64,000 bases of DNA from Rhizomys pruinosus (GCA_009823505.1 VZQC01013855.1:3963-67962); one strand, 5' to 3'. Shown: positions 22,546 through 34,094, numbered from the stretch's first letter. A program made the numbers and translations. The notes: generated from the letters alone by a model not told the origin.

Positions 22546-23840
22546 ATATCATGCATTCTGCCATAACTCTCCTGCATCTTTCTCTCAGTTTTTTTTTCAT
22601 TTTTTAGCAATAAGTGATGATTTATGTGTACAATCATCCCTCATGTAAAACCAATTTGCAGGCTGTTGTGCCCAAACCCTCACAGCCCCACCATCCAGCA
22701 GAGGGGGGGCTTATAAGTTGATCAAATGAGTGTCAAGACTATATTGCTGTAGTTTCACCATACACCACAATCGCAGCCCTTACATACTACCACGCCCCTT
22801 CTTCCGCAGATTGTTCCCTAGGCTTAGAAAAAGGGCATAGGTGGATGAGAAGCAAAAGAGTCTACTTTCTCTGGAGCTGTTGTCTTGGACTCTGGTCATT
22901 TTTGGCTGTTTCCTTTCATGGGCTGATAGTTTGTCCAGGAATAACCTTTCGATCCTACTAATGAAGCACAAGCAATTAGATATATAGGTATTTAAACAGC
23001 ACTAATAGTTATGGTAGGTTACTTTGGTATAGACACATATGTTTGGATGATATGTTAATCCATGAATTACATTTTTTTCCTGTTAAATATGACAGGGTCT
23101 TACTGTGGCTTATAACATCTCCTAACCTGTAGAGGATGTAAGCTTGTGGCATCAGCCATGGGTTATTCCTCCAAGGAGAGAGCCAATAGCCAAATAGATC
23201 TGGGATATACAGACATATGGCTGCCTCTGCTGCACAGTATTTCCAGGCAGGTGAGGTGTAGCTGGTGCTGACGGTGGAGTCTTGCTTGACTCCAGGAGAC
23301 CCGTATTTGCTTTATTGGTTTAGTGGCCTTTGGTAACACTCTCTGGTATTCCAGAGGCCATCTGTACACTTGCATGTGTGGTCTCAATACATCTTTCCCA
23401 TGTTAATGTCAGGTCTTCGGCAGCATGGCCTTATTGCCTCTCTTCTTGCAGGTATCCCAGATTAGAGGCAAGGAGCCTTTACCTTTTGCAGGGGCTTGGA
23501 TCCCCTGGCCAAAATCTCCTTGGTAGAATAATCCATTGCTGATGTCAGAACTCCTGTATTGATATATTTTGTTTAAGTGCATAGCTTAAGGACTTTAGTA
23601 TTATATTTGGTTCTGAATAGAGAATAGTCCTTTTCACAGTTCCAATGTCTATTAGTCAATTAAAGAAGGCAGTTTTACCAGTTTTATAAGAAATTACCTC
23701 TATAATAGTTGTCTCAAATTTACAGGTGGAGAACGACCTCATCATCATCATATTTCTCCTTGTTCTATGATGGGGAGGCAAGAAATTCTCTCGTATTAAA
23801 ACCTTTGTGGCACCTAGAAGGTAAGTTTGGTTAGGACTCA

Positions 23841-24095
23841 TTATAAATAGTTGTTACAGGTAGGATACACAGAGGGGTTCGATGTTTGTAGGAATCTGAG
23901 GCTTTTCTCCCTTTCAATGTTCAGATGGGTCAACCTTTCAGTTGGCACTTTCTGGTATATCCTACTCAATGCAAAGCTGTATCTTTTCTTTCTCAGCCAT
24001 TGTTGGTGACATTTTGACCTGTTGGTACATACAAAGCTTTTCCCATAGTTAGTTTTAAGATTTGAATTGCAAGGTTTTTGTCGAAAAGGTTTCAT
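23841..24095 (-). other. Small 3' UTR open frame
   Basis: 84 codons from ATG (24093-24095), basic and without a recognised domain. The last 52 codons or so are shared with the L1B copy (3522-3713) and, with changes, with the inverted copy at about 55926-56050. Shared sequence follows from common descent of the L1 copies and does not by itself show translation. Confidence 0.25.
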
Positions 24096-24711
24096 GCCTA
24101 TCTCTACCCCCCCCTTTTTTTAACCCATGAGTCTCCAGAAGACAGTTGTATTATACAAACCTATAGGGTGGAATCAAGGCACAGATTTCATCAAATGCAC
24201 CCATGCTGTTTTGGGTGACTATATATGATTAACTTGGTAAGCAAACTTAATTTTTATGTTAAATGATCTTATAGGTGAAAGAGAATGCTACAAGGTGATA
24301 CTGCACAACAGAGTCATTATAGAGAACATTTGTATGTGCCAATCCCAAAGTTATCGTTCTACAGATTTTATGTAAGACAAATGTGGACAACAGCACTTTA
24401 TATCTCCATTTAACTCAGATGAATTACCGTTTTTATCAGAGCTTGTAAACCAATGTTGTTTAATATACACATATTTACTTTTACTAAGTCCTAAAACTCC
24501 ATGTATCCTGTAGAAAGTTTCTGGGCAAAATTGGATAATTGTTGAACTGATGTTAATTATGCATTAATCGAATATACATCCATGACCCTCTCCCGCCCCT
24601 CCCCTTTCCCAATTCACCATTTCATTCCGTTTTCTGATGCAGTCTTTCTGTTGTTGTTCTTTTACTATGCATCCCTCTCCACAAGAAATATTTATAACTG
24701 CGTTATTGGTA

Positions 24712-27700
24712 CTAGCATTCACATATGAGGGACAGCATTTGTTGTTTGTTTTTCTGGGACTGTGTTACTTCACTTAACATAATGTCTTCTAGCTCCATCC
24801 ATTTACCTGCAAATTTCATGATGTTGTCCCTCTTTACCACTGCATAGAACTCCATTGTATACATGTACCACATTTTCTCTATCCACTCGTCAGTTGAAGG
24901 GCACCTGGGCTGGTTCCAGCTTTTTGCTATTGTGAACAGAGCTGCAATAAACATAGCTGTGCATGTATCTTTGCAGTAAGTTGTGTCTTGTGGGTATATA
25001 CCCAGGAGTGGTATGACTGGGTCAAATGGAAGGCTCATTTTGAGTCTTCTAAGGGTTCTCCACACTGCTTTCCATAGTGGCTGTACAAGTTTACATTCCC
25101 ACCAGCAATGGATGAGTGTTCCCCTTTCCCCACAACCTCTCCAGCACTTGGTATCATTCGTGTTCCTGATCCTAGCCAGTCTTATTGGAGTAAGGTGATA
25201 TCTCAGAGTGGTTTTAATTTGCATTTCCTTAATTATCAGAGATGTTGAACACTTCTTAAGATGTTTCTCGGCCATCTCTAACTCCTCCTCTGTGAAGTCT
25301 CTATTCAGATCTTTGCTCCATCTTTTGAATGATTCATTTGTTTTCTTTCTTCTTTGTTTTTTGAGTAGCTTGTATACTCTGGAAATTAATGCTTTGTCAG
25401 ATGTATCTGCTGTGAAGGTTTCCTCCCACTCTGTGGGTCTTCTCCTCACTTCCTTTATTGCTTCCTTTGATGTACAGAAGCTTTTGAGTTTAATGAGGTC
25501 CCATTTGTCAATTGTCGATCTTATTTCTTGTGCAGCTGCTGTCTGATTTAGGAAGTCTTTTCCTACACCTATGTCTTGTAGTCTGCTGCCAAGCTTCTCT
25601 TCTATCACCTCCAGAGTTTGGGGTTTCACGTTGAGGTCTTTGGTCCATCTGGAGTTGACCTTTGTACAAGGTGAGAGGTAGGGGTTTAATTTCATTCTTC
25701 TACAAGTGGTGATCCAGTTTTGCCAGCACCACTTGCTGAAGATGCTGTCTTTCTTCCATTGTGTCTTCTTGGCCCCCTTGTCAAATATGAGGTGGCTGAA
25801 ATTGTATGAGCTCAGGTTTGGATCTTCAGTTTTATTCCATTGGTCAACTGGTCTGTTTTTGTGCCAGTACCAGGCTGTCTTTATGACTATAGCCCTGTAG
25901 TATAGTTTGATGTCTGGTATAGCGATCCCCCCTGTATTGCTCTTTTCACTCAGGGTTGCTTTGGCTATTCGGGGTCTTTTGTTTTTCCAAATGAAATTGA
26001 GGATTTTTTTTTCCAAGCCTGTGAAGAAACTCTTGGGGATTTTGATTGGGATCGCATTAAATCTGTACACTAGTTTGGGTAGGATGGACATTTTTACTAT
26101 ATTTATTTTCCCAATCCATGAGCATGGGAGGTTTGTCCATCTTCTGATGTCTTCCTCAATTTCCTTTTTCAGGGGTTTAAAATTTTTGTTGTAGAGATCC
26201 TTGGTGTCTTTGGTTAGGTTTGTTCCTAGGTATTTTATTGTTTTTGAGGCTATTGTGAGTGGGAAGGTCTCCTTGTAGTCCTTCTTCAATTGCTTGTTGT
26301 TGGTGTACAGAAAGGCTACTGATTTTTCTAGGTTTATTTTGTATCCTGCCACTTTACCAAAGCTCTTAATCGTTTCTAGGAGTTTTCTGGTGGAGTTCTT
26401 AGCATCCCTTAGGTAGACAATCATATCATCAGCAAAAAGGGATAGCTTGACTTCCTCTTTTCCAATTAGAACTCCTTTAATTTCCTTTTCTTGCCTTATT
26501 GCCCTAGCTAGGGTTTCTAGCACTATATTGAAGAGGAGTGGTGACAGGGGGCAGCCTTGCCGAGTTCCTACCTTTAAGGGGAATGCTTCTGTCATTTCCC
26601 CATTTAGGATGATATTGGCTGTGGGTTTTCTGTATATGGCTTTGATTACATTGAGGAATGATCCCTCCAGACCAATTCCCTCCAGGACTTTAAACATGAA
26701 AGGGTGCTGGATTTTGTCAAAGGCTTTCTCCGCATCAATTGAGATGATGGTGTGGTTTTTGTCCTTCAGTCCATTGATATGTTTGATGATGTTTATTGAT
26801 TTTCGTATGTTGAACCATCCCTGCATGTCTGGTATGAATCCAACTTGGTCATGGTGGATGATTTTCTTGATGTGAGTCTGTATGCGATTTGCCAGAATCC
26901 TGTTTAGAATTTTGGCATCTGTGTTCATTAGGGAGATGGGTCTATAGTTCTCCTTTTTGGTTGTATCTTTCCCTGGTTTTGGTAGTAGCGTAATGCTGGC
27001 TTCATAGAAGGAATTTGGGAGAAGTCCCTCCATTTGTATCCTTCTAAACAATTTAAGTAGTAATGGTTGTAAGTCTTTACGAAATATTTTATAGAATTCT
27101 GCCGTGAATCCATCCGGGCCTGGGCATTTTTTGGTTGGGAGGCTACTTATTACATCTTCGATTTCTTCCTGTACTATTGGTCTGTTTAGGCTGTCGATCT
27201 CTTCTTGGTTGAGCTTTGGTGATTCCCAGGATTTCAGATATTCATCCATTTCTTCTAGGTTTTCAAACTTAGTAGAATATAAGTTTTTGAAGTAGTCCCG
27301 TATGATTGTCTGGATCTTTTCATTGTCTGTTGTGATATTTCCCCTTTCATCACAGATTCTATTGATTTGGAGTTGTTCCCTCTTTCTTTTGGTTAACTGG
27401 GCTAGAGGTCTGTCTATCTTGTTTATTCTCTCAAAGAACCAACTTTTGGATTCATTGATTTTTTGTATGGTTTTCTTTGTTTCTATTTCATTGATCTCTG
27501 CTCTGATTTTTGTTATTTCTTCTTGTCTGCTCCGTTTAGGGTTCATTTGTTGTTGTCTCTCAAGTATTTTTAGCTGCAGTGTTAGATCGTTCACTTGTGC
27601 TCTTTCTGTTTTTTTAATGTGGGCACTTAGAGCTATAAACTTCCCTCTTAGGATTGCTTTAAGAGTGTCCCATAGATTTTGCTGTGTTGTTTTATCATTG

Positions 27701-28545
27701 TCATTCAGTTCCAGGAATGTTTTTATTTCTTTTTTTATTTCTTCCTTGACCCACTCATTATTCAGGAGAGTGTTGTTTAGTCTCCATGTGTTCCTGTAGG
27801 TTGTAGGGTTTATTCTGGTGTTGATATTGAGTTTTATTGCACTGTGGTCTGATAGAATGCATGAGATTATTTCAACCTTTTTATATTTGTTGAGTTTTTC
27901 CCTGTGTCCCAGTATATGGTCTATTTTGGAGAATGTTCCATGAGGTGCTGAGTAGAAAGTGTATTCTCTGGTGTTTGGGTGAAATATTCGGTAGATGTCT
28001 GTGAGGTCCATTTGGTGTATTGTGTCATTTAGTTCAGATGTCTCTCTGTTTATCCTTTGTCCTGTTGATCTGTCTAGAGGACTTAATGGGGTATTGAAGT
28101 CCCCTAGTATTAGTGTGCTGGGGTTAATCTGTGCCTTGAGATCCTGAAGAATTGTCTTTATAAAGTTTGGTGCACTGATGTTTGGTGCATATATATTTAT
28201 GATTGTGAAATCTTCATCGTCAATTGTTCCTTTAATAAGGATGTAATGGCCCTCTTTGTCTCTTTTGATTTCTTTTGCTTTGAAGTCTATTTTGTCTGAT
28301 ATTAGAATAGCCACACCCGCTTTCTTTTTGGTACCATTTGCTTGGAATACTTTCTTCCATCCCTTCACCTTAAGTTGGTGCCTATCCTTGAAATTGAGAT
28401 GGGTTTCTTGTAGACAGCATATAGATGGGTTTTGTTTCCTAATCCATTCTCCCAGTCTATGCCTTTTGATTGGGGAGTTTAGCCCATTAATATTTAAGGT
28501 TACAATTGAAAGATGGATGTTGCTTCCTTTCACTTTATTATCCAT
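24712..28545 (-). CDS. ORF2: L1 ORF2 protein: endonuclease and reverse transcriptase, intact
   Basis: 1,277 codons from ATG (28543-28545) to TAG (24712-24714) with no interruption; human ORF2p is 1,275 residues. It nicks target DNA and copies L1 RNA onto it (target-primed reverse transcription). Endonuclease domain, residues 1-240: N18, E47, Y119, D149, N151, D209, D233 and H234 sit where the known catalytic and binding residues of human L1 endonuclease are, offset by four. Reverse transcriptase, about 500-780: [17 protein letters not shown] at 523-539, D604 in [20 protein letters not shown] at 663-673, FADD at 704-707. C-terminal zinc-like motif: C1134-X3-C1138-X7-H1146-X4-C1151. It sits 44 bp downstream of ORF1, so it would depend on reinitiation or readthrough. 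All key residues are present, so activity is plausible but unproven. Confidence 0.96.
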   Translation of the reverse strand: MDNKVKGSNIHLSIVTLNINGLNSPIKRHRLGEWIRKQNPSICCLQETHLNFKDRHQLKVKGWKKVFQANGTKKKAGVAILISDKIDFKAKEIKRDKEGHYILIKGTIDDEDFTIINIYAPNISAPNFIKTILQDLKAQINPSTLILGDFNTPLSPLDRSTGQRINRETSELNDTIHQMDLTDIYRIFHPNTREYTFYSAPHGTFSKIDHILGHREKLNKYKKVEIISCILSDHSAIKLNINTRINPTTYRNTWRLNNTLLNNEWVKEEIKKEIKTFLELNDNDKTTQQNLWDTLKAILRGKFIALSAHIKKTERAQVNDLTLQLKILERQQQMNPKRSRQEEITKIRAEINEIETKKTIQKINESKSWFFERINKIDRPLAQLTKRKREQLQINRICDERGNITTDNEKIQTIIRDYFKNLYSTKFENLEEMDEYLKSWESPKLNQEEIDSLNRPIVQEEIEDVISSLPTKKCPGPDGFTAEFYKIFRKDLQPLLLKLFRRIQMEGLLPNSFYEASITLLPKPGKDTTKKENYRPISLMNTDAKILNRILANRIQTHIKKIIHHDQVGFIPDMQGWFNIRKSINIIKHINGLKDKNHTIISIDAEKAFDKIQHPFMFKVLEGIGLEGSFLNVIKAIYRKPTANIILNGEMTEAFPLKVGTRQGCPLSPLLFNIVLETLARAIRQEKEIKGVLIGKEEVKLSLFADDMIVYLRDAKNSTRKLLETIKSFGKVAGYKINLEKSVAFLYTNNKQLKKDYKETFPLTIASKTIKYLGTNLTKDTKDLYNKNFKPLKKEIEEDIRRWTNLPCSWIGKINIVKMSILPKLVYRFNAIPIKIPKSFFTGLEKKILNFIWKNKRPRIAKATLSEKSNTGGIAIPDIKLYYRAIVIKTAWYWHKNRPVDQWNKTEDPNLSSYNFSHLIFDKGAKKTQWKKDSIFSKWCWQNWITTCRRMKLNPYLSPCTKVNSRWTKDLNVKPQTLEVIEEKLGSRLQDIGVGKDFLNQTAAAQEIRSTIDKWDLIKLKSFCTSKEAIKEVRRRPTEWEETFTADTSDKALISRVYKLLKKQRRKKTNESFKRWSKDLNRDFTEEELEMAEKHLKKCSTSLIIKEMQIKTTLRYHLTPIRLARIRNTNDTKCWRGCGERGTLIHCWWECKLVQPLWKAVWRTLRRLKMSLPFDPVIPLLGIYPQDTTYCKDTCTAMFIAALFTIAKSWNQPRCPSTDEWIEKMWYMYTMEFYAVVKRDNIMKFAGKWMELEDIMLSEVTQSQKNKQQMLSLICEC

Positions 28546-28589
28546 TTGGACTTCTAGCCTTTGATTTTGCTCCTATGGTTATGTTTTTA

Positions 28590-29880
28590 TTAGTTTCTTT
28601 TCCTAGGTGTTTGAGGATTGTTGCTCCTCTCTTCTGCCCTTTGAATTGCTTCAAGTATTTTATGAAGAGTTGGTTTTCCAGACATGTATTCCATCATCTT
28701 GTTTATGTCATGGAAGATTTTTCTCTCTCCTTCAAGTATAGTCGACATTTTTGCTGGGTAAAGTATTCTGGGTTGGCATCCGTAGTCCCTTAACACTGGG
28801 AATGCTTTGCTCCATGTTCTTCTTGCTTTCATGGTTTGAGGCGAGAAGTCAGTTGTAATTCTGATGGGTTTCCCTTTGTATGTGACTTGTTTTTCTTTTG
28901 TAGCCCTCAGAATTTTGTCTTTGTTTTGGGCATCTAGCATTTTAACTATGATATGGCGTGGGGTGTTTCTTTTCTGATCTTGTCTATTTGGGGTCCTATG
29001 TGCTTCTTGTATTTGTATGGGTTTGTCTATTTTTAGTTTGGGGAAATTTTCATCTATTATTCTGTTGAAGATCTGATCAATACTATTCTCTTGAGATTCT
29101 TCTTCCTCTATTCCTATGATGCGGAGGTTTGATCTTTTCATAGTGTCCCGAATTTCCTGGTTGTTCAACTTTTGTATATTTTTAAATTTTCCTAATCTTT
29201 ATTTGAGCTTTTTAATTGTTCTGTGTTATCTTCCAGATCTCATATTCTTTGGTCTGCTTCCTCCATTCTACTTCTGAGGCTTTTTCCTTTCCTATCTTCT
29301 TGATTGAATGAGTATTCTAATTCCTTTTTCGTTTCATCCTGTGTTTTCTTTAGTACTTCCATTTCCTTTTTGAGCTTCTCAAACTCTTCCTGGTGCTACT
29401 CATTCTCTTCTTGGTGCTCCTTACTTCGTTGGTTGGCTTCCTTTTTCAGTGTTCCTACTTCCTTTCAGAATTGTTTATTTCTCCCTCTAGTTCTTTCTGG
29501 AGTTTTTCGGTCTGTTCCTTTAGTTCTTTCCGAAGTTTGTCATTGTATCCCGCTAGGTCCTTTTTGAGTTTTTCACTCTCTCTCTTTAGTTCTCTGTATT
29601 CTTTAATTTTTTCTCCCTCTAGTTCATTCTGGAATTTGTCAATCTGTTCCTTAATTCTTTGTGATGCTTGTCATTGTAGCCCTCTAAGTCCTTTTTGAGT
29701 TTTTCATTCTCTCTCTTTAGTTCTCTGAATTCCTCTTTATGTTCTTTAATTTATCTGCATACATCTGCAATTATTCCTCTAAGATCTGTTCCTTGGGTCT
29801 CCTCCAAGGGGTTCCCATTGTAGCTAACTCCTACTGGTTTTATTAGCGCTTGGTGCAGGATTTTCCTGTGCCTTTCCCAT
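28590..29880 (-). pseudogene. L1D ORF1, frame-disrupted
   Basis: The start ATG is at 29878-29880 and the stop TAA at 28590-28592. The C-terminal 192 codons are open (28590-29168) and hold the RRM-like part (DTMKRSNLRIIGIE) and the C-terminal domain (TPRHIIVKMLDA, KPIRITTDFSPQT, ending [18 protein letters not shown]). Near 29190-29195 the sequence reads TAG where the other copies read a Tyr codon, with one A missing from the next run. This separates the coiled coil from the RNA-binding part. The total length is not a multiple of three. The coiled-coil region also carries a 132-bp tandem duplication. ORF1p normally coats L1 RNA in cis; this copy should not make full-length protein. Confidence 0.88.
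29481..29744 (-). repeat. 132-bp tandem duplication in ORF1 coiled coil
   Basis: CTCCCTCTAGTTC starts at 29481 and again at 29613. The following text (GTCCTTTTTGAGTTTTTCA, TCTCTCTTTAGTTCTCTG) repeats in register. The 132-bp offset equals 44 codons and would keep frame. Length variation in the coiled coil by tandem duplication is known in mouse L1 ORF1. Confidence 0.8.
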
Positions 29881-30169
29881 GTTGTTCCTTTGTTGTGACC
29901 CTGGCATGTGGGCTTCCCTTTTGTGGTTCATGTCACAAATAACTTTTCAATATGTTAGGGGACGGTTTTGCTTTCCTCCTTCAGTTGCGTTTTTTTTTTT
30001 TTTCCCCCTCTTTCCTCCTCCTTGTTTATGGAGTATTGGCTTGTATAGTTTTCAATTTTGTACACCATAATTCTCTTCTTGTTCTGAAGGTTCTCCAAAA
30101 ACAAGTCCACTTGGATTCTCACCAATCTTGAGGGGGGGGCAGGGATATGCCTGACCTAGCCCACACCCC
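29881..30169 (-). promoter_or_regulatory. L1D 5' UTR tether
   Basis: Non-repeated sequence between the ORF1 start and the monomer array. It aligns with 9290-9540 of L1B, so the two L1 lineages share the tether but carry different monomers upstream of it. Confidence 0.6.
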
Positions 30170-33098
30170 GGCAGCCCGCACAAAGGTGCAGAGCAATGAC
30201 CAATATACCGTGTAGAGCACTGACCCAAATGTGCCGACACTCTGGCCACGGCGCCAAAGAAAGGCGAAGTGCGGTCCCTCCCACAGGTCCTCAGAGACAC
30301 GACCCCCTAGATGCAGCATCGGAAAGAGCCCACCTGCAAAGATACTTGCCCAAGTGACTTCCGGGCTGCCCGCACAAAGGGGCAGAGTACTGACCCAAAT
30401 CCTGTGCAGAGCACTGACCCAAATCCTGTGAAGAACACTGACCCAAATCCCCTGACACTCTGACCCTGGCACCAAAGAAATGCGAAGGGTGGTCCAGCCC
30501 CAAAGTCCTCAGAGACACAACCTCCTATCTACAGCCCCAGAAAGAGCCCACCTGCAAAGATACTTACCCAAATGACTTCCGGGCTTCCCGCACAAAGGTG
30601 CAGAGCACTGACCCAAATCCCGTGCAGAGCACTAACCCAAATCCACTGACCCTCTGGCCCCGGTGCCAAAGAAAGGTGAAGGGTGGTCCTGCACAGAAGT
30701 CCTCAGAGACACGACTCCCTAGCTGCAGCCCCGGAAAGAGCCCACCTGCAAAGATACTTGCCCAAGTGACTTCCGGGCTGCCTGCACAAAGGTGCAGAGC
30801 ACTGACCCAAATCCTCTGAACCTCTGGCCCCAGTGCCAAAGAAAGGCGAAGGGCAGTCCCACCCAGAAGTCTTGAGAGACACAACCCCCTAGCTGCAGCC
30901 CTGGAAAGAGCCCACCAGCAAAGATACTTGTCCAAGTGACTTCCAGGCTGCAGCACAAAGGTGCAGAGCACTGACCCAAAACCACCGGCCCTCTGGACCC
31001 AGAACCAAAGAAAGGCGAAGGGCAGTCCTGGAAGAAGTCCTCAGAGACCCGACCCCCTAGCTGCAGCCCCAGAAAGAGCCCACCTGCAAAGGAACTTGCC
31101 CAAGTGACTTCCCGGCTGCCGCACAAAGGTGCAGAGCACTGATCCAAATCCTGTGCAGACCACTGACCCAAAACCACTGACCCTCTGACCCCAGTGCCAA
31201 AGAAAGGCGAAGGGTGGTCCCGCTCAGAAGTCCTCAGAGACTCGACCCCCTAGCTGCAGCCCCGGAAAGAGCCCACCTGCAAAGATACTTGCCCAAGTGA
31301 CTTCCAGGCTGCCGCACAAAGATGCAGAGCACTGACACAAATCCTGTGCAGAGCACTGACCCAAATCCGCTGACCCTCTGGCTCTGGCACCGAAGAAAGG
31401 CAAAAGGCTGTCCCACCCAGAAGTCCTCAGAGACACGACCCCCTAGCTGCAGCCCCGGAAAGAGCCCACCTGCAAAAATACTTGCCCAAGTGACTTCCGG
31501 GCTGCCCGCACAACGGTGCAGAGCATTGACCCAAATCCGCCGAACCTCTGGCCATGGCGCCAAAGAAAGGCAAAGGGCGGATCTGCCCCAAAGTCCTCAG
31601 AGATACAACCTCCTAGCTGCAGCCCTGGAAAGAGCCCACCTGCAAAAATACTTGCCCAAATGACTTCCGGGCTGCTCGCACAGAGGTGCAGAGCACTTAC
31701 CCAAATCCTGTGCAGAGCACTGACCCAAATACGCTGACCCTTTGGCCCCGGCACCAAAAAAAGGCGAAGGGCGGTCCTACGCAGAAGTCCTCAGAGACAC
31801 GACTCCCTAGCTGCAGCCCCAGAAAGAGCCCACCTGCAAAGATACTTGCCCAAGTGACTTCCGGGCTGCCTGCACAAAGGTGCAGAGCAGTGTCCCAAAT
31901 CCAAGGCAGAACACTGACCCAAATCCGCTGACCCTCTGGACCTGGCGCCAATGAAAAGCGAAGGGCGGTCCCTCCCAGAAGTCCACAGAGACACGACCCC
32001 TAGCTGCAGCCCCAGAAAGAGCCCACCTGCAAAGACACTTGCCAAGTGACTTCTGGGCTGCCTGCACAAAGGTGCAGAGCACTGACCCAAGTCCCGTGCA
32101 GAGAACTGATCCAAATCCCCCGACCTTCTGGCCCCAGCACCAAAGAAAGATGAAGGGCGGTCTCGCCCTGAAGTCCTCAGAGACACGACCCCTAGCTGCA
32201 GCCCCGGAAAGAGCCCACCTGTAAAGATACTTGCCCAAGTGACTTCCGGGCTGCCGGCACAAAGGTGCACAGCATTGACCTAAATCCCGTGCAGAGCACT
32301 GTCTCAAATCCCAAATCCCGTGCAGAGCACTGACTCCAATCCTCTGACCCTCTGGCCCCAGCGTCAAAGGACAGTGAAGGGCGGTCCCGCCCAGAAGTCC
32401 TCAGAGACACAACCCCCCTAGCTGCAGCCCTGGAAAGAGCCCACCTGCAAAGATACCTGCCCAAGTGTCTTCCGGGCTGCCCGCACAAAGGTGCACAGCA
32501 CTGATCCAAATCCTGTGCAGAGCACTGACCCAAATCTGCCGACCCTCTGGCCCCGGCACCAAAGAACAGCGAAGGGCAGTCCTGCGCAGCAGTCCTCAGT
32601 GACACGACCGCCTAGCTGCAGCCCCAGAAAGAGGCCACCTGCAAAGATAATTGCCCAAGTGACTTCAGGGCTGCCTCCACAAAGGTGCAGAGCACTGACC
32701 CAAATCCCGGGCAGAGCGCTGACCAAAATCTGCCGACCCTCTGGCCCCAGCGCCAAAGAAAGGTGAAGGGCGGTCCTGCCCAGAAGTCCTCAGAGACACA
32801 ACCGCCTAGCTGCAGCCCTGGAAAGGGCCCACCTGCAAAGATACTTGCCCAAGTGACTTCCGGGCTGCCCGCGCAAAGGTGCAGAACACTGACACAAATC
32901 CGCTGACCCTCTGGTCCCGGCGCCAAAGAAAGGCGAAGGGCGGTCCCTCCCAGAAGTCCTCAGAGACACGACCCCCTAGCTGCAGCCCCGGAAAGAGCCC
33001 ACCTCTACAGATACTTGCCCAAGTGACTTCTGGGCTGCCTGCACAAATGTGCAGATCACTGACCCAAATCCCATGCAGAGCAGTGACCCAAATCCCCA
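30170..33098 (-). repeat. L1D promoter monomer array, about 15 units in 24-bp length steps
   Basis: The landmark CCTCAGAGACACGACC (with variants) starts near 30289, 30507, 30701, 30871, 31039, 31232, 31425, 31595, 31789, 31983, 32175, 32399, 32594, 32788 and 32958. Spacings cluster at about 170, 194 and 218-224 bp. The steps match one, two or three copies of a 24-bp subunit, GCAGAGCACTGACCCAAATC plus four bases. Each unit also carries GTGACTTCCGGG or a decayed form. Tandem monomers upstream of ORF1 are the promoter of mouse-type L1s, and sense transcription would run leftward. The array is GC-rich against an AT-rich background. Confidence 0.93.
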
Positions 33099-33169
33099 TT
33101 TCCTTCCTTTTAAGGTGAAACCATATTCCATGATTATTTTTCAGTCAGTTGGTTTAAGAATCTACATCT

Positions 33170-33386
33170 AGGGGCTGGAAAGATGGCTCCGTGCTTAAGA
33201 GCCCTGATTGCTCTTGCGGAGGACCTGGGTTCCCAGCACCCACATGGCAGCTAAGAGCAATTTTTAACTCCAGTTCCAGGGGAATCCAACACCGTCTTCT
33301 GACTGTGGCATTGCACGACATGGGTGCACCAACCTACATGCAGACAGTACACTCATACACATAAAAAATAATAAAATTTTAAAAGT
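33170..33386 (+). mobile_element. B2 SINE with TSD
   Basis: GGGGCTGGAAAGATGGCTC head, CCTGGGTTCCCAGCACCC B-box region, CTCCAGTTCCAGGGGAATCC body, A-rich tail. ATCTACATCT repeats at 33160-33169 and 33387-33396. Confidence 0.93.
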
Positions 33387-33429
33387 ATCTACATCTCAAT
33401 AAATAACACTGTGGAAAGAGCCACATTTT

Positions 33430-33623
33430 TATTATTTTTATTTTATGTGTAAGAATGTAATTGCTTCATGTATGTAAGTATACCCTTGGTCACAGAAGGT
33501 GTTGGATCCTGCGGAACTGGAGTTACAGTTGTTAGCCAACATGTGGTTGCTGTAATTGAAACCCAGGTCTTTTGCAAGAATATCCTGTGCTCTTAAACAT
33601 TGAGTCATCTCTCCAGCCCTAAA
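33430..33623 (-). mobile_element. B2 SINE, reverse, with TSD
   Basis: Ends in TGAGTCATCTCTCCAGCCC, the reverse complement of a B2 head. AGCCACATTTT flanks it at 33419-33429 and 33624-33634. It forms an inverted pair with the B2 on its left. Confidence 0.92.
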
Positions 33624-33634
33624 AGCCACATTTT

Positions 33635-34094
33635 ATACCTGCAGTCCTTTTTTCACCAATAGTAAAATTCTTTGCAAGAAAAAAAAATAGTATGTATTCT
33701 CTTCTTCAAACATCAGTGAATGATATTCACATTCAAGTATGCTCATTTACATGAACAAAATATGGCAGGAATTTTACAAAGATAACATAGATGATGAACA
33801 AACACATCCTAAGTTGAGTCTGTAGACTCATTTGGAAGAACCGAAATGTTTACCATAGTCAATGTTTCCTTCTATGAACTACATACATCCAACCATGAGT
33901 CTACGTGTCCTATATTTTGGCCATGTACATGATTTGTGCAACATTCCTTAAGGTTCCTGTTAACATGTTATTAAAGGGAAAGTTTGTAAGTGGCTTATGA
34001 AAATGTCACATATATTTCCACTGTTCTTTGAATCAACTGCTAATTTTTTGCAGATTCAATCTCAAATTTAACCTTCAGAATCTATAGTTGTTGT
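33635..34094. other. Intergenic stretch
   Basis: AT-rich, no gene or repeat recognised. Confidence 0.5.

Larger units (their letters stand above)
22436..24711 (-). other. L1D 3' UTR (2.28 kb)
   Basis: From the ORF2 stop to the 3' terminus. It is colinear with the L1B 3' UTR and with the truncated copies at 18004 and 55116, so its 3' end is shared by four insertions. Mouse and human L1 3' UTRs are well under 1 kb, so this is long. It has a G-rich tract at 22508-22545, a 63-codon frame starting with TTG (22780-22971), and an 84-codon frame starting with ATG (23841-24095). No known domain is recognised in either frame. Confidence 0.85.
22436..33098 (-). mobile_element. L1D: full-length L1 with intact ORF2 and long monomer array
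   Basis: A 10.66-kb minus-strand LINE-1, the youngest-looking in the window. From the 3' end: 3' UTR (22436-24711), intact ORF2 (24712-28545), 44-bp spacer, damaged ORF1 (28590-29880), tether, and about 15 promoter monomers up to 33098. Its ORF2 serves as the reference for the other copies. No convincing TSD was found; TCCTTCC near both ends is too short to trust. Length is well above the 6-7 kb usual for mammalian L1s because of the 3' UTR and the monomers. Confidence 0.93.

Noticed and set aside
22780..22971. 63-codon frame repeated in four L1 3' UTR copies (2396, 18366, 22780, 55347)
   Set aside because: Only the copy at 2396-2587 clearly has an ATG; the 18366 and 22780 copies have TTG at that place and no later Met near the front. 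Shared descent explains the similarity.
26447..26875. 142-codon plus-strand frame inside ORF2, and similar ones at 27302-27799 and 25208-25546
   Set aside because: Antisense shadows of the intact minus-strand ORF2.
30170..33098. Recurrent open frames of 60-186 codons on both strands of the L1D monomers, similar from unit to unit
   Set aside because: Those I checked on the plus strand begin with GTG (for example at 30598), not ATG. The similarity only reflects the DNA repeat. GC-rich tandem DNA opens frames by chance. An ORF0-like peptide cannot be supported.
30170..33098. CRISPR-like regular repeats
   Set aside because: Units are near-identical along their whole length with no unique spacers, and lie upstream of an L1 ORF1 in a eukaryotic genome.
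22421..33115. Possible TSD of L1D built on TCCTTCC near 22422 and 33104
   Set aside because: Only seven bases match without a gap; too short and pyrimidine-rich to be trusted.
33170..33240. tRNA-like A and B boxes at SINE heads
   Set aside because: B2 elements are tRNA-derived; no cloverleaf with an intact anticodon arm and acceptor stem is seen, so these are not tRNA genes.
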